DNA of 64,000 bases from Paramoeba atlantica. Taxonomy: Eukaryota; Discosea. Below, piece by piece: positions 51,949-61,366 of the stretch (position 1 is its first letter; the number at the start of each line of letters is the position of its first letter). The notes under the pieces were generated by a model. That model had not been told where the DNA came from, searched no databases, and was given only the letters and a program-made list of their open reading frames with translations. A program made the position numbers and the translations under genes. The stretch is from positions 124,001-188,000 of the forward strand of contig CDRNVI010000004.1 of assembly GCA_977017575.1 (NCBI GenBank). The letters are read 5' to 3'.

Positions 51949-53512
51949 TCAAGAAATATGCCAAAAGTTGCGGGATCTACATCCTCAAGACTGGGATACT
52001 TTCGATCTTCCGCCCGATTCTCCTGAAATTGCCATCCTATCGACTGAAGAATTGAGAGCTGCAGGACGGCGATTAGCCAAAGGATCTGCCCCCGGCCCAA
52101 CTGGCACCACAGATGGAATTATTCGGCTTTTGCTGGACGATGAAATTTGTTGCATGTCAATGTGCCATATGTTTGCGGATCTAATTAATGGTTTTCTGTC
52201 GAAACAAGTCATGAATAGGCTCAAACGTGCTCGTCTAGTGGCGTTACCAAAGCAAAACAACGGAGTTAGACCGATATGCGTTGGGGAAGTTTTTCTCAAG
52301 CTAGCGGGTATCATTTTGGTTGCAAGACATGAGCACACATTCGAAAAATTGTTCTCGCCACTACAGTTTGGAGTTTCAGTGGAATCCGGATGCGAGAAAG
52401 TCATACACCGTCTACGACAGCACTACGGTGAAGGCAAATCAATTCTGTCCATCGATCTTGCCAACGCCTTTAACTCGCCTACGCGTGGTGACATGGCAAA
52501 AACCGTTTTTGGCATGTGCACTTTGAGCCCCTTTAGAAGATTTTTTCACACAGAGTACGCAGAGCCATCTGAGCTTCTCTACTATGGTAAAGACGGAGAG
52601 CTCGTTGATACCATACTCAGCTCAACTGGAGTGCGACAGGGTTCCCCGTTATCAACGCTGTATTTTTGTACGTTCATGCAACCTATCCTGGAAACCATCG
52701 CTGCACAATTCCCGCAAATTAAGGTGTTTGCATACGTCGATGATATAAATTTGGTTTCAGAGGATAAAAAAGCGTTGACGGAGGCGTTTCTGCTGTTAAA
52801 CGAGCTCTTCAAGGAAAAGCGAGTTACCATGGCGAAACATAAGTGTATTTGGTATGGAGGACTTCATGGCGTGGTGATCCCAGAAGAGCTTGCGGAAGAA
52901 GGTGTTAGAACTGAAAACGCAGCTCTAAAAGTTTTGGGGGCCTACATAGGAAATGATATCATTAGCGAAAGGTTGTTACAAAAGCTTGGGGATCACGAAA
53001 CAATCTTTGGCAGGTTAAAGACGATGGGGATGAATAACATTTCGCTGCTCTTGCTATCGAAATGTGTAAACATTCGGCACAGATTTCATATGCGTGTTCA
53101 CACGCCGGAAGCCACCGAGAAACTCTGTCTGAATTTCGACAACGAAGTCGAGGGAGTGCTGCAGAAATGGCTCGGAAATATAAGTGATAAGGTGGTATCG
53201 TGGTGTCGCCTTCCTCTGAAGAAAGGAGGGCTAGGGTTACCTTCGTCATCTCAGATCCGTAATGCTGCGTATGAATCGTCTTTGCGTGTTTCTCTTGAGC
53301 GCCCTAATTCAGCTCGGTTAACACGTGAAGCAGAAAATTACTCAGCAGAAAGAATTACAAACGATGAAGAAGTAACTGAGAAGATGCACAACCTAAAGGT
53401 ATACAAAGAACTGACGGAAGGAGATGCAGAAATTGCACCCCGCCTCAAAGCATGCAGTGAGAAAGGCAGTAACGATTGGTTACAATCGAGATACAGGCAA
53501 AATCCAAATTGA
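51863..53512 (+). CDS. RLE LINE reverse transcriptase
   Basis: The frame runs from the A8 run; the first ATG is at 51914 and would cut into the pre-RT region. RT landmarks are KGSAPGPTGTTDGII, RARLVALPKQNNGVRPICVG, SILSIDLANAFNSPTRGDM, GVRQGSPLSTLYF and the catalytic FAYVDDINLV, followed by a thumb ending RLPLKKGGLGLPSSSQ. The stop at 53512 is soon followed, in shifted frames, by the zinc-finger and endonuclease tail, so the C-terminus has also been cut by indels. It is a distinct lineage from 45031-48087 (YVDD versus YLDD) but of the same RLE group. Confidence 0.8.
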   Translation, partial: KATRLVIEGCVSKAAKVLDQKVQKHTLNDQEICQKLRDLHPQDWDTFDLPPDSPEIAILSTEELRAAGRRLAKGSAPGPTGTTDGIIRLLLDDEICCMSMCHMFADLINGFLSKQVMNRLKRARLVALPKQNNGVRPICVGEVFLKLAGIILVARHEHTFEKLFSPLQFGVSVESGCEKVIHRLRQHYGEGKSILSIDLANAFNSPTRGDMAKTVFGMCTLSPFRRFFHTEYAEPSELLYYGKDGELVDTILSSTGVRQGSPLSTLYFCTFMQPILETIAAQFPQIKVFAYVDDINLVSEDKKALTEAFLLLNELFKEKRVTMAKHKCIWYGGLHGVVIPEELAEEGVRTENAALKVLGAYIGNDIISERLLQKLGDHETIFGRLKTMGMNNISLLLLSKCVNIRHRFHMRVHTPEATEKLCLNFDNEVEGVLQKWLGNISDKVVSWCRLPLKKGGLGLPSSSQIRNAAYESSLRVSLERPNSARLTREAENYSAERITNDEEVTEKMHNLKVYKELTEGDAEIAPRLKACSEKGSNDWLQSRYRQNPN

Positions 53513-55246
53513 TTCCAACTCCAGCCTTTACGCTGGTGGTGATGTCACGCCTTGGGATTGCGCCGGGGAATCTACCACAAAATCTCCTCTGCCCAGGATG
53601 TAAAACGGTTCTGGATGCGTCAAATGCACTGGAAATAATCCGACCACGCGACACAATGCTCTAGTCCGACGTTTATACGAACTCTGTCTCAAAGCAGGCC
53701 TTACGTGCGAAAAAGAGCCACGCCAGTGTTTAAAGTGCGGAGAATCTGTCAGCGACAAACAGAGAAACGAGCATCAAAAAAAATGTGGGTACGGTTCCTT
53801 TCACAGAAGTGGACCAGACCTGGTAATCTATTGGCCATCAGGTGAAATTTACTACGACATAACAGTGGTAAATGAGCTGTCTAAAACAAATTTAGGCAAG
53901 AAAGGCTCCAAACTAATGGAGGACGCACGAAAACGAAAGATTGAAACTTACGTGAGTTCCGGGCTAATCCCGAGCGAAAATTTTATATGCCTGCCAATGT
54001 TAGCAGGAGGAGCCTTGGATGGAAGCCTCTTGACCGTGTTAAAATGCAAGAGAAGGTAGCACGCCCTGTCAGTATCATGATTAAAGGACAAGAACTAGAG
54101 CAAGTCAAAGTATTCACGTACTTAGGGTCCATCATTGAGGAAAATGGAGAGATCAACGCTACCATATCGCATAACATAAGGTCTTCCTGGTCGAAAATAA
54201 AGTACTTGGACCGCCTATGGAACAACAGTGCTTTATCGCGCAGCACGAAAACTAGATTCTTCAAAGCTTTTGTGATTCCACGGTTAACTTACGCATGTTC
54301 CACCTGGGCTGTAGACGAAAGACAGCTCAAATGGATCACTAAGGAGTATATGAAAATGGCAATGAAAGCTAGTGGAATATCCGCCACACAGCTCATCAAA
54401 GTCCAGAATGAATTACATGGCCCAGACGAGGAGGAGCACATATATCTATTAAAACGCAGAAGCCACGAAGAAATACTTTCTACTAGAAGACTACCACATA
54501 TACGTGAAGTAATCGAAAAGCAAATACTGAGCTACGCAGGCCATGTAGCTAGAATGGGCCCCGAACGCCTACCAAACAATTTACTTTTCGGAACCATCGA
54601 TTCAGAGAAAAGATTAAAGAGAGATCCACCACATATCCGTACAATATATCGGTGTCTACATAAAACTGGTATATCGCCCGAAAACTGGAAACAAGCATCT
54701 CAGAACCGTGCGCAGTGAAAAAAAGACATTGACGTAACAGCATAGCCCAATAGTTTAAGAAGACACCGTGCAATATAAACAGTGCCGAGTAACCCATAAT
54801 TCAGAGGACTTACTCACATTTTATAGAGTCTAACGAATATTGTAAGGTTGATGAATATTTCTGCTAAGGTGAGTAAACATACAAAGATATACACATAACA
54901 TGGGTGTGTCTGGTGATAATTAAGCAAATCACTAAATAACTAAGTCACGATCTATCGGTGTTCTTAGTGCACGCCAATCAGTCGCTGACTCGATGACTTT
55001 TCTCGATCGGCACAACAGACACCAAAGTACTCTTGGAAGGGGCGCACCAGCCTTCTCTGGTGAGGCCATATCCCTAGCTGGACAAACGGCCTGAAAATAG
55101 AAATAGAATAGACCGTGTTAAAATGCCTGGCCGACGTTTCTGGTCGTGAGCGTGAGGAGGTTGTACAGGACTTCAAAATAAAACTACAACAGTCAAATGG
55201 GACTATACTTTCGTCTCAGATAGCGAAGGCCGTTCCAAATTGATAG
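53513..55246 (+). pseudogene. RLE LINE C-terminus, split by a nested LINE
   Basis: Pieces in two frames give NLPQNLLCPGCKTVLDASNA, then ELCLKAGLTCEKEPRQCLKC and RSGPDLVIYWPSGEIYYDIT. That is the same zinc finger plus RLE core seen at 44263-44958. At 54047 the sequence is interrupted. It resumes after 55126 with LADVSGREREEVVQDFKIKL and ILSSQIAK, exactly matching the tail of the 44263 ORF. Frameshifts near 53630 show decay before or after the insertion. Confidence 0.8.
54048..55110 (+). mobile_element. 5'-truncated RTE-like LINE with 16-bp target duplication
   Basis: GACCGTGTTAAAATGC stands at 54032-54047 and again at 55111-55126. The insert between encodes the end of an RT (VFTYLGSIIEENGEINATIS, RLTYACSTWAVDERQLKWI, HIREVIEKQILSYAGHVARM) up to the stop at 54718. 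A 390-bp 3' UTR follows, ending in AAATAGAAATAGAATA. The motifs match APE-type LINEs such as RTE. The frame is intact, so the insertion is probably young. Confidence 0.85.
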
Positions 55247-55479
55247 CGTAACCGTTAATAGCTTACATAGAAGCGTAGGCTAATTTTTTTTATAACCCTC
55301 AAATATGTGGGGGTAGCGCCGATTCTCTGTGTTGATTGAGTTGAGTCTTCTATCTCAGAAAAACTCCGTGGCCCTACGGGGCACATGATATTTCATTTTA
55401 CAATGTTTTCTTACAAGTTGTTTTTAATGTAGGCACATACTCCGCGGATGGAGTTGATCACCTGCCGATTCCGACAATG

Positions 55480-55647
55480 CGATCAGTGAGCCCCGATTTT
55501 TTTCGCGAGAATCAATATGGGTTTCGACCAGATCGCTCAACAACTCAAGCCCAGGCGATTCTCAACGAAGCAAGAGTTAAAGCCTTGCGGGAAAATGGGC
55601 TCAACAAAAAAAAAAGTGAAGGCGCACTCGTCTCGGATGTCGACTAG
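55480..55647 (+). pseudogene. APE-type LINE RT fragment
   Basis: One frame reads SPDFFRENQYGFRPDRSTTQ then AQAILNEARVKALRENGL, ending VSDVD and TAG. The QYGFR-x-x-RST motif is characteristic of APE-type LINE reverse transcriptases. No neighbouring motif is retained except a possible SDVD start of the next one. Confidence 0.65.
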
Positions 55648-55792
55648 TCCCTCGCCGATATTAAACCAAAAAGATATTTTATGTATAAAATGGTTTTCTA
55701 TAGACGCAAATAAAGAAAATTTCATGTTGGAGTTTCTTGAACACAACATTCTATAAATTGAATTTAAGAAACTACGACAATTCCGCCATCCT

Positions 55793-56589
55793 ATGCCGGA
55801 CGGTCAGCCCTCCGTTTCTGACGTCATGCGTCAATTGACGCTGTTGACTACCAAATTCGAATCAAATTCAAGTCAATTGCAAGTGTTGCAGGAAGGGATG
55901 GGGATCTACAATCCGAACTGAGACGGCTAGATCGTATGGAAGGAGATCTAAACAGGTTGAGCACGCAAAACAAGGAGGCGCTCCAAATGGTAGCACGATC
56001 CTCGGACTCTCCGACGTACGATATTTCGGTGCACGATCTGCCGCAAGAACACGTGTTACAGCCCGAGCACTGGAAACCTGAGCATTACTGCTCGGACAAT
56101 CTCCGACGACAGCTCATCCAGCGCGTAGAGCACGAGGTGAGAAAACTATTTGGGAACTCTGCGGATCCTACGGCCGTGCCGGGAGATGATATAGGTCTGA
56201 AGGACGCTCTAGACACGATTCAAAGTCACCTTGAATGCTGCGATGAACTGGTTAAACGGGGCCAGGAGGTGTCGATGAAATCGATTTCCCCTGCCATAGA
56301 AAACGTAATCTTCTTGCGCTACAAACACAAGTGGGGCCGTCGTGTTGCGCTGCAATGGAAAGACACACTCAAGTGTGCGCCAATCGGATTTAAGTATGAC
56401 ACGGCGCACAACACCGCAATGGAATTTTACAAAAACTGCTCGATTGCTCAAGGCGCGGTTGCTGTCTCGCAAGCAAAAAACGACGGAGAGCGCGGGTTCG
56501 CTGCCAGTGGGCGCGGGAGAATCCGCGGGCGTGGAGGTCGAGGAGGTCGTGGCTACGCAGCTTCGACGGCTGCTCCCTCGTACCAATGA
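55793..56589 (+). CDS. Gag-like protein of YR retroelement 1 (RGG tail)
   Basis: The continuous frame covers 55936-56589 (217 residues). An upstream ATG at 55793 (MPDGQPSVSDVMRQL) opens a helical segment that runs into the same protein if one base is dropped in the G-run near 55909. The joined region would be a coiled coil (LQSELRRLDRMEGDLNRLST). The C-terminus is an RG-rich tail (GRGRIRGRGGRGGRGY), a common RNA-binding feature. The frame stops at TGA 56587-56589, followed by CGG, and stays open in the same phase into the recombinase. It is the first gene of a Gag-YR unit. Confidence 0.65.
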
Positions 56590-58944
56590 CGGGACCTCGG
56601 GGCCGGACGACCCCTGACACGGTACGGCTGCTCGGGAGGCCGCACCGTAGAGACGATAACCACGGAATTCCCTGGTCCCGGCCAGGTCCCGATCAGAGAA
56701 AATTATTTAGGTCACAATATAAGGTTAAAAAACATAATTTATCTCGAGCTTCCAGAAGATGTGCTAGAGAGCTGTGTGCGACGAGCGGAAGAAATTTTCC
56801 GCGAAAAGTTTTCTCCAGGAACGCAGGAAATTATGAAGAGACTACGGCGAAGATTCGCAAGTTTCGGGGAACAGGTTCACGCCCAAGGATACGCGCTCGA
56901 CGAAGAGAGGATGCTTTCCGCCTTTGCGCTTCATCTTTACGATCAAGAGGGCGTGAAAGGCCAAACAGTGGTGCAATATTTGTGCCACCTCGCGAACGAG
57001 TACTCCCTCTCGGGTGTGAAACTAGATGTAGCTCGGATGGATGCCTTAAAAATGGCCATGATGCGAAGGGCTTCTCCTGCTATAAAAGCGAACCCTATGT
57101 CTCGAGAGCAGGTAGTTCACTTTTTGAAGCAACCGCAACTGGCAGATATGGAAAGAACATTCATAATGGTGTACTGGCTCAGCGGCCAGAGGCCAGGCGA
57201 ACTGCTAACTCTCAATGTGGACGAAGTGTCGATCACTTCCGAGGACAACGACGAGACACACTTAGCTATCTGGATGTTAAGCCCGGCCAAGAATGTCACA
57301 AATCAGGAAAGGAGTACGCCCCGCTGCATACGAATAGTAATTCCTCAGGCCTGGAAGAAAACAATTCAAACCACTCTATGGACTTATCGGAGGATAGGTC
57401 GCGAAAAATGGTTCGGGGATGTGGACTTGAGAAAACTAAATCTGGCATTGAAAAAACTGCCGGCCGTTTTGAATCATCCTCGACTGAAGGAGAGTTTCAG
57501 CTTGTATTCGATTCGCAGAGGAGCGCTTCAACACCTTGCAGCGTTGGACGCGACAGCGCCGGATATTCAATGCTTAACTCGACATGTATCGGAAAACTCC
57601 CTTCGCGCTTACCTGGGATCCTACATGGATCCGAAAGCGGTGAAGGGTTTAGAGGTATCGAGACTATTAGGTGTACAGGCACCTCTGTATACGGAATTTC
57701 CCATGAAAGAACGAGGAACGTCTACCCGGAAAGATACCTTGACTCCACCCCCTACGAGGACACCAATCGAAATAGATTTGCCCCTCTGGGGGAGCGAGAA
57801 TCCGACCCCGGTTGCCGTGAGCGAGCGATCGTCAAAGAGGACTCCTTGCGAAACGATGGCTTGCGAAACCCCGCGCTGGGAACCCTCGGGCAGGTTCGAA
57901 ACACCCTGTTTTCCGAATGTGGCGAGAATACTCCCTTTGTTAACCCCCCCACTGCCCGGAGTTTCCTCGACCCTCGCCGTTTTAGCGCCGGAGAGCGACA
58001 TACCAGAATCGTGGTCGATCGAAAAGTCCGGCGCTCCCCCTCTCGCCGCCCTAAATTTTCCTCCCGTGTCTCGGTTTTCCGAGCGACCTCGCCTACAGGA
58101 TCCAATCCCGGAGTTTCCATTACAGGACAGCCTGTTTCGCACCCCCGCTCTGGTGCCAGAACCTCCCACCATCATTTCCCTGTCGCCCCCTCGGCAACAA
58201 AGTTTCCAAAGTCAACCAACGTTCTTCCCCTCCTGGCTTGCCCAGCCGGAGAGAATGCAACAGCCGGAGATTGTCAACCCGGAGAACGTGTTTCCCTCCC
58301 CAAGCCACGCTCAAGGCATGACACCTTCGACTTTGACGCAGTTTCCCCTAGTCTCTCAGACTATCATACCGGTTCAAGTGGTATCTTCCCTTTCTCCGCA
58401 AGCCCCGACGCCACACCAGGAAAAACCCAGTCCAGTGTTGGGTTCTCCTCCCCCTCGGCCTCTGGCCCCACATCAGGAAACACCAAGTCTGATGGTGTGC
58501 TCCCCCACTCCCCAGGCTCTGACGCCACATCAGGAAACACCAAGTCCGGTAGTGTTTTTTCGCACACCCGGGGCTCTGACGCCCCGTCAGGAAAGCTCAA
58601 GTCAAGCTCCTCCGTACATCACACCAGGTTTTTCCACTCCCGCAACTCCGTTCAACTTTTTGGCGTATCGGGACGCCGATCATTGGACCCCGCCTCCTCA
58701 GCCAACGCCGCCCCCCAATCTGCCGCCCGTAATTCATTACGAACCGCCGATGCAGAAAAAACGGTATCGAGTTCCTCAATACTTGTACAACCCGACAGGG
58801 ACGGACTACGCGTCTCCCGTTCAATCGCGGGCGAGATTCAAGAAGGCAAAAAGAGACGAACGGGAAAGGGAACTGGCACAAGCGGAGCACGACGACATGG
58901 TAGCACAAAGGGAGATGGAGTCCGATACGGAACGGGACATCTAG
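56590..58944 (+). CDS. Tyrosine recombinase of YR retroelement 1, in frame with Gag
   Basis: From the Gag stop the frame is open with no early ATG. The first in-frame GTG is at 56761 and the first ATG about 25 codons later, inside the folded domain. Recombinase landmarks are a core-binding helical domain, then SGQRPGELLTLNVDEV (catalytic Arg), SLYSIRRGALQHLA (box II Arg, with the usual His replaced) and RHVSENSLRAYLGSYM (His and the nucleophilic Tyr). From about residue 310 there is a long Pro-rich tail with imperfect repeats of LTPHQETPSPVV type, and a basic end. YRs integrate circular cDNA in DIRS/Ngaro/VIPER-type elements. No RT follows before the next Gag, so this unit is incomplete or of an unusual type. 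Confidence 0.75.
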   Translation, partial: RDLGAGRPLTRYGCSGGRTVETITTEFPGPGQVPIRENYLGHNIRLKNIIYLELPEDVLESCVRRAEEIFREKFSPGTQEIMKRLRRRFASFGEQVHAQGYALDEERMLSAFALHLYDQEGVKGQTVVQYLCHLANEYSLSGVKLDVARMDALKMAMMRRASPAIKANPMSREQVVHFLKQPQLADMERTFIMVYWLSGQRPGELLTLNVDEVSITSEDNDETHLAIWMLSPAKNVTNQERSTPRCIRIVIPQAWKKTIQTTLWTYRRIGREKWFGDVDLRKLNLALKKLPAVLNHPRLKESFSLYSIRRGALQHLAALDATAPDIQCLTRHVSENSLRAYLGSYMDPKAVKGLEVSRLLGVQAPLYTEFPMKERGTSTRKDTLTPPPTRTPIEIDLPLWGSENPTPVAVSERSSKRTPCETMACETPRWEPSGRFETPCFPNVARILPLLTPPLPGVSSTLAVLAPESDIPESWSIEKSGAPPLAALNFPPVSRFSERPRLQDPIPEFPLQDSLFRTPALVPEPPTIISLSPPRQQSFQSQPTFFPSWLAQPERMQQPEIVNPENVFPSPSHAQGMTPSTLTQFPLVSQTIIPVQVVSSLSPQAPTPHQEKPSPVLGSPPPRPLAPHQETPSLMVCSPTPQALTPHQETPSPVVFFRTPGALTPRQESSSQAPPYITPGFSTPATPFNFLAYRDADHWTPPPQPTPPPNLPPVIHYEPPMQKKRYRVPQYLYNPTGTDYASPVQSRARFKKAKRDERERELAQAEHDDMVAQREMESDTERDI

Positions 58945-58976
58945 GTCCAAACAAAAACGGGCTAGGGGGGACCTAG

Positions 58977-59008
58977 TACTCATCGTAAGTTGTAGACTTT
59001 CGATGAGT
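58977..59008. repeat. YR-element border repeat, copy 1
   Basis: TACTCATCG then AAGTTGTAGACTTTCGATGAG, 33 bp after the YR stop. It contains the palindromic parts CGATGAG/CTCATCG and (A)AAGT-tgtag-ACTTT. Further copies occur at 63172-63206 and 63905-63988. Confidence 0.7.
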
Positions 59009-59175
59009 CTTGAAGTCTACGGGAAGAATTTTGCTAGAAGATTATATAGGTTATTGAGATGAATTTATAGCATAGTGATTGTATTTCATATGTTCAAGTT
59101 GATATGTAGAATATTGGTTCATACGTTTTCATCTGCGCGTATAGATTTTATTCTCGCTTTACGAACAAAAAAGAA

Positions 59176-60099
59176 ATGGTACTACCGTCTACGAGGGATT
59201 TAGTTGCGCGTACTCGGAGCAGCTCTCCGTTAGAAAATCTACATCGTGAGGAATCGCAACGCGAAGAACAACGTGAAGATGGAGGTCGAAAAAACCCGTT
59301 GAATGTCAATCGTATGCGTGCCATTTGTACTCGAATTCGGGAGTTCCTTATGTTGATGCCGGGAGAAAGTCCCGCTCTTGGCATTACCGCGGAGTGGAAA
59401 CGGAAAGACTCGCCTAATTCAGAGATTCGTAAGACGACGGCAAAAGTTCGCAAGGAAGGTTTGGACCTATGGGCTCTCTGGGAAAATGAAGCAAGTAAGG
59501 AATATCCGTTTCGGCATCCTGACATGAATTATTATGATATTGAAATTGATTCGGAAATTAACCAAGAACAAATGGAAGAGGAAGCCCAAGCGGAGAATGA
59601 GATTGGTGAGCACATGGACCCCAATAATTTGGATCCGTACGAGCCCATAACTTTCGAGGCATGGATTATGTCGGCGGACAAATTCAAAGTGCGAGATTTG
59701 ATACGGGAGTTGAAAGATGCGCCTGAATTCGGTTTACGCATAAATCAATTCTTTGTGGATCGAACCTTTATCAAACAACAAGAACGGAATTTTGAGAACC
59801 TTTTCGTAAAGTGGATCATCTACGCTCGACAAACCCCGAATTGGAACAAAGGCACATATCTGGAAATCGGTAAAGGTATCATACAACTCTTACGCGACTC
59901 ATACTGGAAGGCACGAAGAATGGATGTGGAAGCGGTGCACCAGAAAATGAGCAAAGATGAACGTCCTCAAGATAAATTTTACCAGCACATTGCAGAGCAG
60001 ATGGAGGAGCGTAACAAGCAGTGGAACAAAAGTGTGTCTATGCGAGGACGGGGACGAGGATTTCGCGGTGGAATGACCAGTTATCGAGGGCGAAGCTAA
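59176..60099 (+). CDS. Gag-like protein of YR retroelement 2
   Basis: A 307-codon ATG frame. The N-terminal helical domain (RMRAICTRIREFLMLMPGES, LDLWALWENEASKEYPFRHP) has a decayed relative at 49439-49697. An acidic middle and a second helical domain follow, then an RG-rich tail GRGRGFRGGMTSYRGRS before TAA. The tail continues in the +1 frame into a CCHC zinc knuckle, so the full Gag probably depends on a frameshift or the frame was damaged. The role is capsid-like RNA packaging by analogy with other Gag proteins. Confidence 0.65.
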   Translation: MVLPSTRDLVARTRSSSPLENLHREESQREEQREDGGRKNPLNVNRMRAICTRIREFLMLMPGESPALGITAEWKRKDSPNSEIRKTTAKVRKEGLDLWALWENEASKEYPFRHPDMNYYDIEIDSEINQEQMEEEAQAENEIGEHMDPNNLDPYEPITFEAWIMSADKFKVRDLIRELKDAPEFGLRINQFFVDRTFIKQQERNFENLFVKWIIYARQTPNWNKGTYLEIGKGIIQLLRDSYWKARRMDVEAVHQKMSKDERPQDKFYQHIAEQMEERNKQWNKSVSMRGRGRGFRGGMTSYRGRS

Positions 60100-60229
60100 T
60101 GAATTATTATGCTATCATTGTCGTGAACCGGGGCATATGCAACGATTTTGTCCTGCATTGAAGAAAGAACAAGAGGATTTTCGTCGCAGGGTGTCTGGCC
60201 CTGCCGAACAAGGCAGAAAAAGGTATTAA
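60089..60229 (+). CDS. CCHC zinc knuckle, +1 frame after Gag
   Basis: In the +1 frame relative to Gag: GEANELLCYHCREPGHMQRF then CP, a canonical C-x2-C-x4-H-x4-C knuckle. A basic stretch and TAA (60227-60229) follow. There is no start codon of its own near the knuckle, so it needs the upstream frame. Confidence 0.6.
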   Translation, partial: GEANELLCYHCREPGHMQRFCPALKKEQEDFRRRVSGPAEQGRKRY

Positions 60230-60253
60230 GAATACCACACCCAAACGGCCAGT

Positions 60254-61366
60254 ATGAAATCTGCAAGAACATCGCGAGGAAACAAGAAACGTTTATTGAA
60301 CCAGAAACCAATCAATCTGCAAGTAACAAACAAGAGGAAGCCAGCAAGCACTTTCGAACGAATCTCGAAACATCGAAAGCTGGATGCACCATGTGTGAAA
60401 TGCACGAAAGGCAGACCGCTCTCTTCTATGAAATTGTATGGAGGTACTTTGAGCTTACAAACCAATTGGCATGCAAAGCAGGATTTGCTGAAGCACATGA
60501 TAGGAATAAAAGAAATTACACCTCAAATCAAATACGCCATGGATGCGATGTCCCAGACATGGACGAACAGCACATGGAACACAAGAAGCAGGCTATGGAA
60601 AAAATTGAGCACATTTTGCCGGTGGCGAAACATAGATGTCAATCCGATTCATGCTGTAGCGTTCTGAACACAGCTGCCGATAGCGTTCCAAACAAAGTTG
60701 ACGTACGCCAGGAACTTACAAACATTGCTCAACCTCATGACAGCAAACACACTACCCCTAAAGCTATATTGCCGCGCACTACAAGCACAGGGATCCGAAG
60801 AACCAATCCACCAAATGAAGCCATTAACACCAGAGCTATTAAAACACACCAGAAGCCGGTTACCTCACCGAGAAAGTCTTGCGCTTCTGCTGTCGTGGAA
60901 AGCAGCGGCGCGATGGTCCGAAACAGCGGCTCTGACAAGGGACAGATTTGTGGAGGTGAACAATCATCAAGTAGTCATATGGTGGGGGAGAATGACGAAA
61001 GCTTCACGATACAATCCTTACCGGCGGTCGATGTACACAGGTGTGACGGGACTCGGTACATCAGAGATAGCAAATTTTGTAAGGACCTTAAAGCGGCACC
61101 AACCTTTGACAGAAACGACAGTAAGACAAATGGACCGTCTTTTAGTCCAAATACTTGGGCCAGGATACGGCACCCATTCAGTGAAACGCGGCGCAGTTAC
61201 TCATCTGTTCAAAGAAGTGGCCAAGGGAGAAATATCGTTGGAAACGGTGCAAACGCTAGCCAAGCATCAGGAAGTAAGCTCTCTACTCAGGTACAATGCG
61301 GATCCCATAACGACAGCGTTGGCCCTCGGAACACAACAAGCCACGCAGAAGCTGCCGACGCATTAG
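60254..61366 (+). CDS. Tyrosine recombinase of YR retroelement 2, one in-frame UGA
   Basis: The frame from the ATG at 60254 has a basic N-terminus, CVKCTKGRP, then a core-binding domain (TWTNSTWNTRSRLWKKLSTF). A TGA at 60665-60667 interrupts it, and the frame continues with QTKLTYARNLQTLLNLM. Catalytic motifs are ARWSETAAL (Arg), GYGTHSVKRGAVTHL (His...Arg) and LAKHQEVSSLLRYN (His and the nucleophilic Tyr). All are preserved; the UGA is the only visible lesion. It lies upstream of the RT, whose frame (-1) is open right through this gene. Confidence 0.75.

Noticed and set aside
53987-54047. Start of the RTE-like LINE ORF at 53987
   Set aside because: The first 20 codons belong to the RLE LINE; the 16-bp duplication places the RTE start at 54048.
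60148-61361. N-terminal 400 codons of the long frame before the RT
   Set aside because: This part overlaps the recombinase in the -1 frame and shows no RT or Gag similarity, so I began the RT feature at 61362. The openness itself is reported as a finding.
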